From Lepidostoma basale (lineage: Eukaryota; Arthropoda; Insecta; Trichoptera; Lepidostomatidae), in contig JAHDVF020000729.1 of the NCBI GenBank assembly GCA_022606425.2, positions 992,001 to 1,056,000 of the forward strand: a stretch of DNA of 64,000 nucleotides. Direction: 5' to 3'. Position 1 is the first letter of the stretch. Each line of letters opens with the position of its first letter. Both the position numbers and the translations under genes were made by a program. The notes below the pieces were generated by a model that saw nothing but the letters and a program-made list of their open reading frames with translations, searched no databases and was not told the origin of the DNA. Below are positions 53,051-63,930 of this stretch, one piece after another.

Positions 53051-54980
53051 AATAATTTAGGATATTATGTATAACATTTATTATAACTCTTCGCAATCTT
53101 TAAACCAGGTACAAGAAGCAGTTAAATAAAGGACTGGGAATTCCATGAGAATACTCTTGAAGTATACTCGTCAAATAACATAGAATATAAAGTCGGAAGA
53201 ATTCATGATTAGCACGGCGCTGTGGTGATTGTAAAAAACGTTTTCTTTTTTATCTTTTAATAGATCTGACGATATGTGGCATAGAAATCATGTCTCCTGG
53301 GATGGTAAAGTTCAGCTGTCCTCCATCTGTAAGGTTGTCTTTCAGGTGGAAGGTATTTGTATATGCGAGTGTGTCATTATCCACATGGTCCCTCCAGTAT
53401 ATTCTTCTGGATCTACTCCACCGAACGATATCCTCTATTTCGCAAGTTTAACTTATGTCAGGGTTACGGACACGATCTCAGAGAGTTTTTCCAGTAAAGG
53501 ATCTTAGAACCTTCATGTTGAATGTTCTTAGCAAACGTTCGGTTCGTACGTCATGATAGTAAAAAAAACTAATTCAGTATAATTTTATTAATGCTGTATA
53601 ATGATGAATAAAAATAATTTATTAGAATATAATGTTGAGACTTTAAGTATAGCTATTGTACTCAACAACATCAACAGGGTCGCCAGATAATTCTATACGT
53701 ATAACCTTGTATGCGGTATACAGTTAAGTGGATGCTATTGCAGTTCTCAATAGCGATGCATTTATTTTCATGCGGCCAACACGCCTTATAGAAATGGATT
53801 GAATTTTTTGTCAGTTGCAAAAAATTACAACTAACCATTGCACGTCGTTTCCGCAAAGAGTTAATAAGCAAATGATGGACCGACACGCTCTTTTATCCTG
53901 ACATTCTTAACATTGAATGCAAACATACTAATCATATGTTATTACTTAGATTGGTTTTACAATACTCGTTATCTAGGGTTTCCTCTTATTAATAACAATG
54001 TCTGTGATGTTCACTCATTTAAATCAAAATATTATTTACTTAATACTTGGATAATGAATACAATGTTTAAAATTAACGTAACATATGTATAATCTAGCAT
54101 CGCGTTGTTCCCGAAGTAGACACACTTTTATATTATAGTTTTCTCTATATACCATACATATAGCGTGGCATACACGCACTTCGATTAATCTAGGAGTTAA
54201 GTTTATTTATCTCTATATGATTCGAAGATTATATGAATTACACAAACTTCATCGGCGGGAAAACGATAGAAACATTTTATATTGAAAAATAAAATTGTTG
54301 TTAGAAGAACATTTGAATATTCGATTAAGGCATTATCGCTGTAAAATTGCGAGTTTTTTTTTTTATAAAACAAAATTTTCCTATTATATTTCTCGAAATC
54401 TTCCGAATTAATTTTGAATAGAAAACTACAGGTTTTTAATCATTTTAAAATAAGTCGGTTTACAGGAAATGCGGCGTTTTTGGTTCGTAAAACTTCGTTA
54501 TGATGAGAATTGTAAGAACAGGGATACTAAAAAATCACCATATTTATGTCCGAAAAATCTTATTTGTATAATGCAAAGACCACAGACGCGGCTTCATATT
54601 TTTGTGGTTCATAACCTAAACGATTCCAGCAATAAAATTTAGAGCGACGATGGCCACTTAACATAAATTCAAGACACGGAATTGTATTAATAAAACCTGT
54701 TCAAAATGTTATCATTGCTTTAAAATATGCAGATTGCCCCGCGGAGTTAAACAGACTTGTACAATGTTTTGAAGCGAAATCGTGAGAGTCCTCACGGAGG
54801 CAAATATGTACATAAATTTGGCATTCTCGTACCTAGACAATCGATTTCGTCATTCAACATCGACGCTCGAGCCGAGCGAATGTATTATAACTCAAACAAC
54901 TGGAGAAATTGCGTAATTCAGTAGTTTACCCATTCATGCTGGGAACGTGCTATGTATAAATCATAATATAAATTAAAAAC
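53051..54980. other. Non-coding; GC-balanced island at about 54690-54930
   Basis: No gene or assigned repeat. The island is single-copy. Confidence 0.35.
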
Positions 54981-54981
54981 T

Positions 54982-55165
54982 AGTTTACTAACCATCACTC
55001 CGTCTCTCCGAAGGGGTAGGCAGAAATAATAGACTGACATACTTCTCTCAGTTCCTCAACATTCATAAAACGTGTTATACATGCGCGTCGATTTCTCAGA
55101 CTTCTCACGTGGACGTGCCACGTTATCCTCGCTCTTCCTCTATTTATAGTTCCGTTAACTTATAC
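54982..55165 (-). repeat. TTAG-tailed LINE 3' fragment, minus strand
   Basis: TTACTAACCATCACTCCGTC, the hairpin, then reverse-complement blocks ATGCGCGTCGATTTCTCAGA and TGCCACGTTATCCTCGCTCT. Confidence 0.8.
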
Positions 55166-55167
55166 TT

Positions 55168-55256
55168 TAACTAGCTAACTAACCATCACCCTATTTCCCC
55201 GGAGGGGTAGGCAGAGAGGATGGATCGCCACAATGCTCTGTCCTGGCATACGATAA
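55168..55256 (-). repeat. TTAG-tailed LINE 3' fragment, minus strand, short
   Basis: AGCTAACTAACCATCACCCT, CCCCGGAGGGGTAGGCAGAG, then GATGGATCGCCACAATGCTC. Directly follows the previous copy in the same orientation, as if one had inserted into the tail of the other. Confidence 0.78.
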
Positions 55257-55257
55257 A

Positions 55258-55405
55258 TATAGCCGCAAATAAAGTACCAACAGGAAATCGACCTGCAGGA
55301 AGACCACCTACAAGATGACGAGACAGTTGGACATCTACATCCCAGGAACAGACTCCGAGAAATAACAGGACACAGTCCTAAATAAAGCAGAAGAAGAAGA
55401 AGAAC
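55258..55405 (+). pseudogene. LINE C-terminal fragment with (GAA)n tail
   Basis: The frame reads NIAANKVPTGNRPAGRPPTR, stop, RDSWTSTSQE, followed by AGCAGAAGAAGAAGAAGAAC. Same family as 37795-37965. Confidence 0.68.
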
Positions 55406-55409
55406 AACT

Positions 55410-56080
55410 TAAGTCATTGATGGCATTTAATTCCACAAAAATGGCAATCGATAAATACTCCAATTTATTATTATTATTATTGTGTATTTATCTATCTTTA
55501 CTTAAATGTCACAGAATTTAATTCTAGAGTGTTCATCTTTAGGTGACTCTAGGTCTGCCTTGCATCTTCTTTCCGTCCGCAGGGTAACATAGTCCAATGC
55601 GCCATGTTAAGAAGCTATGCTTTGAGCTATTTGCAATTAGTTAACTTGTTATCTGGCTGACTATTAGTCTTTTCATGAATTAAAGATGAAGCATTAGGCC
55701 CTGTCATGAGATATCAATTTTTTTCAATCGCGTTCTCGGTGAACCTGTCATGTCTCGTTTATATTTATACAGCGGCTCGCTGATGACGTTGCTGCTGATT
55801 AACTGACACCAAAGATTTACTCGAACAACATGTGCAGCAGTATGATAGGTACAATGTCATGGAAAATTGTCAGCATTGAAATATAAATAACAACACAGTG
55901 TCAATAATTAATACCTATAGTCAAAACTTAAATCAATACGATATAAATTAAGGAAATAAAAATATGGCTTACCAGTAAATGGTCTAGTATATATTAAATC
56001 AAACTAGAAGCGGGTACATACCTGTAACAAAAAGAAAAAACTCATGTTATTTAGATTTTTATCTATTATAAATACCAAAC
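55410..56080. other. Non-coding; possible degraded L2-type tail at 55425-55485
   Basis: AAAAATGGCAATCGATAAAT with (ATT)n resembles the L2/CR1 tail end, but the GCGCC stem is lost. Otherwise nothing assigned. Confidence 0.35.
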
Positions 56081-56084
56081 ACCA

Positions 56085-56260
56085 AACATCAATAATGTCA
56101 TTAATGAGAATGAAAACCTCACTTTTCTGTAAATTGTATTTTATTTTATGGGAAAGACATGTTTCACTATGTTAAGACAATATCAAATATTTTGATAATA
56201 CCTTATAAAGTCGAAACACGTCATTCTCACAAAATATAATAAACAACAACAACAAACGAC
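56085..56260. repeat. Fold-back element copy
   Basis: GAGAATGAAAACCTCACTTT, GGGAAAGACATGTTTCACTA on the left and TTGATAATACCTTATAAAGT, CGAAACACGTCATTCTCAC on the right, with both facing stem motifs recognisable. Confidence 0.78.
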
Positions 56261-56439
56261 CACGCCGTTTCCCCAGGATAGATAGAATAGAAAGAATCAA
56301 TGAAGATATAATGGTAGTGCACAATAGTATATTGTACCGTCACTTATGTATACAAGCAAAGCATGGAACTGGCAAAATAAGTGAAAGACACGCAAGTAGA
56401 ATAAGTGCAGTTGAAATGAGATCTCTTATACGAATGTAT

Positions 56440-56570
56440 GGACCATTGTCCGGGAACTTCCGGACACCATTAACCGGGACACCGGATATTTGAAATAATT
56501 AAATAAAAAAACGAATTCCTTTTAATTTTAACATTGTATAGTATTATTATGAATTTAAATCACACTCTTG
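56440..56570 (+). repeat. 5' part of the SINE-like TTAG element
   Basis: GGACACCATTAACCGGGACA, CCGGATATT, TTTTAATTTTAACATTGTAT and ATTATTATGAATTTAAATCA match 32980-33075 in order. Confidence 0.65.
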
Positions 56571-56645
56571 AAGAGAATGGACCGCCACATTACTCTATCT
56601 AGGCACACCTCTCTAGCTTCCTCCACATTCATACAGCGAGTCATA
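56570..56645 (-). repeat. TTAG-tailed LINE internal fragment, minus strand
   Basis: GAATGGACCGCCACATTACT and CTAGCTTCCTCCACATTCAT are reverse-complement family blocks. Lies head to head with the next copy. Confidence 0.65.
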
Positions 56646-56649
56646 CAGT

Positions 56650-57045
56650 GGATACTCTGTGTATGATAGAGTGCCGAATGAAAATATAAGAAGTGAATGC
56701 GGTGCGAATGATGGTGTCATGAACAAAATAATGAAAGGATCATTAAGATGGTTTGGACATATTGAAAGAATGAATGAAGAAAGAATGGTAAAAAAATTAT
56801 ATGTTACTGATGTAAATGGAACCAGAAATAGAGGAAGACCGAGGAAAACGTGGCACGATCAAATAAATCAAATATTGAATGTCGGCCATGTGAGGAGTCA
56901 GAGAAATCGACGCGCGTGCATGACACGATGTATGAATGTTGAGGAAGCGAGAGAAATATGTCAGGAAAGAAAAGTGTGGCAGTCCATTCTTTCTGCCTAC
57001 CCCTTCGGGGAGACGGCGTGATGGTTAGTTGGTTAGTTAGTTTAG
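56650..57045 (+). pseudogene. TTAG-tailed LINE, longest intact 3' copy
   Basis: A 120-codon open frame (56659-57021): YDRVPNENIRSECGAN, MKGSLRWFGHIERMNEER, VKKLYVTDVNGTRNRGRPRK, TWHDQINQILNVGHV, RRACMTRCMNVEEAREIC and VWQSILSAYPFGETA, then TGA. The pattern RWFGH.ERM...GRPRKTW.DQI is the C-terminal end of LINE ORF2 after the reverse transcriptase. The 3' end has the hairpin CCCC/GGGG and the TTAG tail. Near identity with 8930-9223 implies recent activity or gene conversion. No polymerase or endonuclease is in the window for this family. Confidence 0.88.
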
Positions 57046-57049
57046 TTCA

Positions 57050-57588
57050 TAATAGATACGAGAAAAACTGTTTACATATTATATAATATGCTCGAACTAT
57101 GCTCGAAAAAATAGATATCAGCTCTCAAATTGCCAATTTCGTTGATAGACTAAAAACATAGAACTAGAATCACATTTATAAACAAAACAATTTAAGGTAT
57201 TAAAGGTGTCATCATTTAGAACATTTAATATTGACTTCATCGCTATTAACCTTTGACGTTGACAGCAGATACGTCAATGTATCCGTCCTGTTGTTGGAAA
57301 ATGTTAACTTTGTACCGTGCCCTATAAATATCTAAGGTTGAATCTTATAAATACGTTACTTCATACTTGAATGTCACGTGACCCACAGGTAATTTTTAAA
57401 TCAATAAACGTTTTTTTTCTACCAGGCATTGTCGAGCAGAGATATTATTTTATAAATAAAAAAGCATCTGTGGAATAATACATTTATCATCAAACACATT
57501 TGGAATATTTAACAACATTTCAGTGCTGCTGTTACGTTAATTTTGGAAAATGTCAAAGGCTTATAAACGAAATGATTAATAGTAACTA
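57050..57588. other. AT-rich sequence, nothing recognised
   Basis: No supported feature. Confidence 0.4.
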
Positions 57589-57589
57589 T

Positions 57590-57735
57590 ATAAAATAATG
57601 AAAACAAAAAAAATATATACACAATTTCTTTATTACTATATATTTAGTTTACTTGTGTTAACACAAGAGGAAGCACACTAAATATACAATAATAAAGAAA
57701 TTTTGTATAATTTTTTTTTGTTTTCATTATTTAAA
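57590..57735. repeat. Near-perfect palindrome, arms about 68 bp
   Basis: AATAATGAAAACAAAAAAAA, CACAATTTCTTTATTA and ACTTGTGTT mirror AACACAAG, AATAAAGAAATTTTGTATAA and TTTTGTTTTCATTATT across a centre at about 57662. A few mismatches and one small indel. No GAAAC motif inside. Confidence 0.88.
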
Positions 57736-57739
57736 ATGA

Positions 57740-58615
57740 ATTAATTAGTAACTTTTTTTTTGATAAACATAGAGCGTAAATTATGTGGAATTCCAAAACA
57801 ACAATTTTTTTTACGAATTAAAACACTGTTTTATCCATTTTCGTCAAAAGTTTAAAAACTGCAATTAATTTCACCGCAGTGAATTTAAAATTATAAAATA
57901 TATGATATTTTATACACAGCAATAAAACAATTTTAAAAAAATATTTCCACATCTCTCCAAGGAACTTTACAGAATAGTTCGTTTCAGAAAGTACTTCTGT
58001 GTAAAAATCTGGACAATCGCGGTAACATATTTATTGAATGGTTTCCACATTTTCAGAAATTAAACTTTACAAAATAACCTATAGTATGAATGCATATGGT
58101 ACGAATAGCATATGCTTGCTAAACTTATTTAAATTTAGAACTATCTGGCAAAAATTCCAATCGAAACAGTTCAGAGACACCACGTGCATACACTCCTCTC
58201 AGCCAATGGATGTCTCAGAAGATTTCTTTGTAGCAATCACATTTGATGGTCCCCACGGCGACTGTGTAGAGTAAATCGTGATCCAATATAAGGCAGAAGT
58301 ATGGAACTGAGATTCGCTGCAACTTTAATGGCATGCTGTGACTCGATATAAAATGAACGACATTTTTGAAATGTCAACGAAATATTTTTGGCGTCACATC
58401 AAAATCCAATCAACTTAAGTCATGCATAAATGCACCGACAATATGATTTGATGCGTGTGTAAATATGTAAATGTGTAATGAGAATGTGACTATTAACAGT
58501 TTATACTTTTAAAACACCAATTAGATATTTGGAAATTATAATAAAATCGTTTGATGTTAAAAACGGTTTGACATGTACCGCTTTACAATGACATAAATTC
58601 GCATATTTCACAACA
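57740..58615. other. AT-rich sequence, nothing recognised
   Basis: The 78-codon frame at 58038-58274 has no motif. Confidence 0.35.
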
Positions 58616-58619
58616 TCTA

Positions 58620-59055
58620 AAAGATCTTCACTAGCTCAAGTGTCCTGAAAGAATCCAATTTAAACTATGCTACACGGTTTTTAAAGCACTTCACGGAATA
58701 GCATCAGCCTACATATCTGAACTTTGTATTGCTGATAGCCCAAACTTGCGGCAATCTACGCTTCGATCAGCAACCTCCTCCGCAATATTAATTGAGCCAA
58801 AGCGCAACTCCTGGACAAATTTCGGAGATCGCTTCCTGCACGCCTAAGATGCATTGACAATCTGACAGATTTTAAATACCACCTAAAAAACCCACCTTTT
58901 CAAAATATCGCATTAAATGTAAACAACGGTTGTCTGATTGCTGGTGTCAGATGCAGCTCTCATGACTAAAAATTTTGTCAAAGCGCCCTTGAGGTGAGCT
59001 ATTCACGAAAACGGCGCTATACAAATTAACCTAATTATTATTATTATTAATTAGG
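58620..59055 (+). pseudogene. L2/CR1-type LINE ORF2 end with tail hairpin
   Basis: The longest copy of this family. Codons read RIQFKLCYTVFKALHGIASA, YISELCIADSPNLRQSTLRS, SSAILIEPKRN, SWTNFGDRFLHA, then after stops LKTHLF-like codons. This is the FK.C.LV.KALHG.AP.YL.EL...R..LRS...L.VP...GDR.F pattern of L2/CR1 reverse transcriptase C-termini. The 3' tail has outer stem AGCGCC/GGCGCT (58982-59018), inner stem GTGA/TCAC and (ATT)n. Confidence 0.88.
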
Positions 59056-59318
59056 TGAAATATCACAATCTGATCTCAATGACAAGAAGTTTTTTAAACC
59101 ACAAAATTTAAAATAAATTACGCGCATTTTCGAATTACGCGGATAATATCAAACATAATCTAATATTACCTAATAAGATTTTATTCTGAAACCGACTGTT
59201 TACGAATAAAAAAATATTTATCCCAATTCAATGGGCGTTTAATCCCGGAAGCGTTAAGTCAATACCAATGTAATATTGATGAAAACGTCTGTTTTCTAGT
59301 AGCTCGTATATTTTGTGG
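59056..59318. other. AT-rich; fold-back fragment at 59275-59315
   Basis: TGATGAAAACGTCTGTTTTC, TAGTAGCTCG is a fold-back arm cut off by the following element. Confidence 0.45.
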
Positions 59319-59319
59319 A

Positions 59320-59495
59320 CGTTTTACTTACTAACTGTGCGCGGGAGAAGCCTATTGTTGGCAATGAGGTTCGCAACCCATCACACCGCGTCTCTCGCGG
59401 AGGCGAAAAAGAAGGATGGAGTGCCGCATCGGTGTGGCAGTCCATTCATTCTGCCTACCCCTTCGGGGAGACGGCGTGATGGTTAGTTAGTTAGT
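59320..59495 (+). repeat. Non-autonomous TTAG-type element, 5' truncated
   Basis: GTGCGCGGGAGAAGCCTATT, ATCACACCGCGTCTCTCGCG, GGATGGAGTGCCGCATCGGT and the LINE-shared end GTGTGGCAGTCCATTCATTC with a TTAG tail. Confidence 0.85.
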
Positions 59496-59499
59496 TAAA

Positions 59500-60335
59500 T
59501 TGTACTTCTTATAAAATCTGATTAAACTTATTTTAAGAAAATACTTTTGACGTCAATAGACCTTAATGTGGTATTTTACATAAATGTTAAAAAAAAACTA
59601 TAGGGAACAGGGAATATATTTGCGAACTTGAAAACAAAATATTTTGTATTGTTTGCATTAACAAAAAATAAGGTAACCTTTGTTAAATTATAAATATAAT
59701 TCAAAATAAAGATTAGAAAATTATTTTAGAACGAAATATCCGAATTCATAATTCAAGAGGATTTGCGAAGGGAAATTGTACATTGAATTCAAAGTGTCAA
59801 GCTTTTTGTGATCAGCAAGCCGAGGGAGCAAAAAATATAATTCGAATAACAATGGGATCGGGCCGTTTGGGTTTCTCGACACGTCAAGTATTTCCACAAC
59901 AAAACGTAGTTGCCTTCATATTTTTTCCCCGATAAGGATATTCATTATAAGTTCGCGCGGTGACATCACAGGATACACTGGCAAACTGGCCAACGTGACC
60001 GGCGATTTAATTATAACCCAGGCTTGGCCTAGTTGATCCTAGAACCACCCCGCCACGGGGATAACAATGAGACAGAGAAAGTGCCGTTTTTTTTTTCTAG
60101 GATACAGTTTGATAGTTAAAATCTAGAAAATATACTCTTCATTTTACAATAAACTGTGGCGCGCTTTTTGTACAAATTATATTTTGGAAAAAAATATCTA
60201 AATGGCACCTTAATGAGTAACGATAACATATGTTTAAAGATGTACATTTTTGTAAACTTGGGGCGTTAACTCTGAAATTTTTTAATCAATTAATGTATCT
60301 TTGAAACATGTCATGATATACAAAATCAAAATGGA
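59500..60335. other. Non-coding; GC-balanced island at about 59740-60070
   Basis: The island contains AGAACCACCCCGCCACGGGG, single-copy. No gene. Confidence 0.35.
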
Positions 60336-60339
60336 TAAA

Positions 60340-60400
60340 AAAGATAATCAAATGATTTAACTGAAATCTCGTAATGGAAGTTTATTTTACATAATAATTA
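60340..60400 (+). repeat. Segment shared with 40330-40380
   Basis: AAGATAATCAAATGATTTAA and CTGAAATCTCGTAATGGAAG match the sequence just right of the mariner, so that sequence belongs to a repeat family rather than to the mariner. Confidence 0.65.
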
Positions 60401-60424
60401 AATAAAGGGATGTTTTTTTTAAAT

Positions 60425-60610
60425 TAATTAATGTCAGTTTTCTAGAAGTTTTATTATATATTATGGGATGCGTTTCGCCCTTCTAATGCATTATCAAATA
60501 ACTTTTAATAAAAATAAACATTAAAAATAAAACTTCTAGAAAACTGACGTTTTCATTCGTATTAATTATTTAATGTGGAGTTTTACATCATTGTTCAAGA
60601 AATATTATGT
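60425..60610. repeat. Fold-back element copy, well preserved right arm
   Basis: Left: TGTCAGTTTTCTAGAAGTTT, GGGATGCGTTTCGCCC, GCATTATCAAATAA. Right: AAAACTTCTAGAAAACTGAC, GTTTTCATTCGTATTAATTA, CATTGTTCAAGAAATATTAT. The right-hand stem motif is deleted. Confidence 0.82.
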
Positions 60611-60884
60611 TTTATTTATTTATTTTTGTTACAATAATATTTTTATTTATATTTCTGATTGATTATTTCAACTATTTGGTCTGGGGGACCAATCCTTTTA
60701 TTTAATTGTCATGTGTAAAAAGAGTATATTAATGCATAATAAAATCAAGATTTCTTTTTCTCATTTCACAATGACATACTTAGTAAACAATTGACGCTTA
60801 AATAATTACTATTAACTACGATTGCTCATTAGCAAACATCAAAAATAGTTTGCCGTGTAATTAACAATCAAGAAACCTTTAAAT

Positions 60885-60945
60885 AACGTAAACCTTCATT
60901 TTTACCTATGTTTAAAATAACGTAAACCTTCATTTTTACCTATGT
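60885..60945 (+). repeat. Short tandem duplication, about 34 bp period
   Basis: AAATAACGTAAACCTTCATT followed by TTTACCTATGT occurs twice in succession. Confidence 0.9.
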
Positions 60946-60974
60946 AATAAAAATAATAATACAAGTTTTTTCGT

Positions 60975-61460
60975 TTATAAAAATAATTTTGACAGGTGCA
61001 AAAATTATTTTTTCATTTGTTCCAATGACAATTTGAATAAATTCTTCAATCAAATTTTCAAGTTTTTGCTGGTGTTGGATTGTTTTAAGTGCCTAATTAA
61101 AATGAAAACAGTGGAATAAAAAATTAAATAAACACAAATGTCCGGATCGTCCAGCTGACGACAAGTGCACCATCTAAAAGAACATTATGTGTTAAATTAT
61201 TTTTATGTGTTATTTTATTTTATATCATTGTATTTTATATAATTTGTTTTAGATTTATTATGTAGACGTTGAATGATCGAAGTGTGCGCGGGAGATGCCT
61301 ATTGGTGGCGATGAGGTTCGCAACCCATCACACCGCGTCTCTCGCGTTGGCGAAAAGAGAAGGATGGAGTGCAGCATCGATTAAAGTGTTGCAGTCCATT
61401 CTTTCTGTCTACCCTTTCGGGGAAACGGCGTGATGGTTAGTTAGTTAGTTAGTTTTTTAA
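60975..61460 (+). repeat. Non-autonomous TTAG-type element, longest copy
   Basis: TTTGACAGGTGCAAAAATTA, TTCATTTGTTCCAATGACAA, GCTGGTGTTGGATTGTTTTA (as at 41830), then GTCCGGATCGTCCAGCTGAC (as at 33148), TTTTAGATTTATTATGTAGA, GATCGAAGTGTGCGCGGGAG, CATCACACCGCGTCTCTCGC and the LINE-shared end with a GGTTAGTTAGTTAGTTAG tail. No open frame is conserved. Confidence 0.85.
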
Positions 61461-61539
61461 AATAACTGGGTTTTCTTCGATTGATGTTTATCTAAAATAA
61501 GAGTTATCTATTCACTAAAAGAAGAGGAGGAGCAAACAA

Positions 61540-61770
61540 AACGTAAATAATTCCCTTGGACATTCCCGATCTCCAGCAGCCATTAATCATGGAGCTTTAG
61601 ATAAACGGTGGGGGATACTTTAATGCCGCATTAAATACCTACAGATATTTTTGAAAGGAACTCAGCCCCTTAAATTATTAGTGTTGTGGGACTGGACGCT
61701 AATATAATATAATGTGCGGCGCTTAAAGGGCTTTCAAATCTATGTATTAAATCACCGGACGTTAAACCGG
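61540..61770. other. GC-balanced single-copy island
   Basis: Mixed sequence (for example CGATCTCCAGCAGCCATTAA) without repeats or coding motifs. Confidence 0.3.
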
Positions 61771-61944
61771 ATAAAGGAAGCAGACACACATAAAACAAAT
61801 AGATTATTCTACCATTTAATAATAATAATTTCGGGTACTTATTGTAAAACACACCCTTTGTTCGCAGTGATAATATATTGCCTGTCCGTTTGATGGCTAC
61901 TTAAGAATTTAACACAATTATACATTTATTCAAATAATTTTATA

Positions 61945-62125
61945 TGACTAGACATTTGCCGAGAACGACAAAGCGTGGAGTTGGGCGCCAACAGTTGTGT
62001 TGGCGCGACGATATCCGGAAGAGTGCGGGAAGTGCCGGGATGCGGATCGCTCAGGATATAAGGGAGTGGAAAATACGAGAGGAGGCCTACGTCCAGGAGT
62101 GGAGGGCCATAACAAGCTGAAGAAT
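61945..62125 (+). pseudogene. LINE ORF2 C-terminal fragment (WAGHV family)
   Basis: The frame reads TRHLPRTTKRGVGRQQLCWR, DDIRKSAGSAGMRIAQDIRE and WKIREEAYVQEWRAI, then a stop. Same family as 334-558 (GRQPTRWSEDI...EAYVQQ). Open across the whole fragment, 5' truncated. Confidence 0.82.
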
Positions 62126-62239
62126 AACACTAGACAATTTAATGTCATGAAAAGTGTTGATTATTAGTAATAGTTTAGGATGAAAAAATAATAAACGGAA
62201 TAGAAATTAGATATTTTAGTTGAATGTGCTGTAAATCTA

Positions 62240-62560
62240 AATAAAATAATAGTATCAAGCGTAGAAAGGCGTGAATGCATTATAATCAAAATAATGAAAT
62301 GATTATCTTGATGATTTGGATATGTAAAAAAAATGACGTCAAGGCTGTAAATTTAGCACAAAATCGAAAAAATATTTTAAGGAAAGATGGCACGACCAAA
62401 TCAATCAAAATGTCGGCCACGTGAGGTAAAAAAACAATTGAGGTTCGTGCCCGACACGAATAAAACATATTTGAGAATATTATGAAAGTTTGCAAGAATA
62501 TAATAGTGTGGCGAAATGTTATTAGACCATCCCATCGGAGAAACGACGGTATGTTTATTT
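62240..62560 (+). repeat. TTAG-tailed LINE fragment, strongly diverged
   Basis: ATAATGAAATGATTATCTTG, AAGATGGCACGACCAAATCA, AATGTCGGCCACGTGAGGTA, AATAGTGTGGCGAAATGTTA and CGGAGAAACGACGGTATG follow the family order with many changes. Confidence 0.7.
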
Positions 62561-62674
62561 AAGCACATAAAAAAAGATAAAACATAAAAGTTTGTAACAA
62601 CGAAAAATATGTAAATTTCGAAATTTGTGGATATTGCAGTTTCCTGTACATCATTACTCATTACATACTAAAAC

Positions 62675-62845
62675 TAACTAACTAACTAACCATCACGCCG
62701 TCTCCCCGAAAGGGTAGGCAGAAAGAATGGACTGTCACACTTTAATCGATGCGGCACTCCATCCTTCTCTTTTCGCCCCGCGGGAGACGCGGTGTGATGG
62801 GTTGCGAACCTCATCGCCGCCTATAGGCATCTCCCACGACAGACT
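62675..62845 (-). repeat. Non-autonomous TTAG-type element, minus strand
   Basis: CTAACTAACTAACCATCACG, ACTGTCACACTTTAATCGAT, GCGGCACTCCATCCTTCTC, CCGCGGGAGACGCGGTGTGA, CTATAGGCATCTCCCACGA: the reverse complement of the 59320-59495 type, 5' truncated. Confidence 0.85.
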
Positions 62846-62921
62846 AGTTTATTTAATTTCTTAGATTAGTTTGCGTTTTCTACAATGCGGGACTGATTTT
62901 ATAAAATAAACTATTCCATAA

Positions 62922-63150
62922 TTGACGACATTCGTGGAAGAGTGGTAAGAGCTCTGACTTCCATACCGAAGGTCTCGGGTTCGATTCCCGGCGATGGCAG
63001 TGTGATTGTCACACTGTCTTTGGTCTGGTGTAGAATTCACGTGACAATAAAATGGCGATAGATTGGCTACCTATCACATGTCATGAGAATCAATATAATA
63101 GCTAAAATATGTTGTATACAGTTGGGTTCTAATGACCTGTTGTATACAAA
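62922..63150 (+). repeat. tRNA-derived SINE copy, well preserved
   Basis: A-box region TGGAAGAGTGGTAAGAGC, B box GGTTCGATTCC (62978-62988), hairpin GGCAGTGTGATTGTCACACT, body GGTCTGGTGTAGAATTCACG, CTACCTATCACATGTCATGA, end GTTGGGTTCTAATGACCTG and an A-rich tail. About 90 percent like 28523-28757 by eye. Confidence 0.9.
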
Positions 63151-63159
63151 GAAAAAAAA

Positions 63160-63655
63160 ATATTTAAAATATAAAAAGAGATAACAGCCTTCTTTAAATA
63201 AAACCAAAATTTATTTTATTATTTAAAAAAAAAAAAGTGTTTAATTGATATTCAAGCAATTTCATTTAACGAATTTCAGTTATGCGCAGTTAGAAGAATA
63301 CCCGAGAGAATGAAGGTTTATCCAATAAGTAAAATAGGTCATCTTGGAGTGAGATATTCTGTTGAATAATCTATTCTCCTTTACTTGAACATCTGGAGAA
63401 ACTGCAAATCATCCATCAAGTGGATTGGTGGTCACAACCTGAACATTGACTCGCCGTACTTTTTACTAGAGTAATCTACAAAATTCTTTAATACCATATT
63501 TTTGGCAAAGTCCTCTGAGACATGACCTGTAATCATTTTAAGTATATTTTTATAATTAAAAATCGCAGAATAGAGAGTTTCTTGGAAATTACAATTAAAA
63601 CTACTAATAGATAATAATGTTTAATATACTTAAGTAGAATAAATGCAATAAAAAT
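63160..63655. other. AT-rich sequence, nothing recognised
   Basis: No supported feature. Confidence 0.4.
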
Positions 63656-63659
63656 AATA

Positions 63660-63930
63660 TCTCTTAGAAGAATGTGTAGAAATTCTGTGTATGATAGAGT
63701 GTCGAATGATAATATAAGAAGTAAATGCACTGCGAATGAAAAATTAGGAACAAAATAACGAAAGCAACATTGAATGCACAAAAAAGAATGGTTTAAAAAT
63801 TATGTTAACGACGTAAATGAAACTAGAAATAGAGGAAGACTGAGGAAAACGTGGCACCATTAAATAAATTACATATTGAATGTCGGCCACGTGAGGATCG
63901 AAAAAATCGACGTACGTGCATGACATATGT
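63660..63930 (+). repeat. TTAG-tailed LINE fragment, 3' end lost
   Basis: TTCTGTGTATGATAGAGTGT, GAATGATAATATAAGAAGTA, GAGGAAGACTGAGGAAAACG and TGTCGGCCACGTGAGGATCG match 56655-56900 in order. Breaks off at the CATGACA block. Followed at 63945 by GTGTTTCGGTCAAAACAATG, a block also seen at 49388. Confidence 0.78.
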
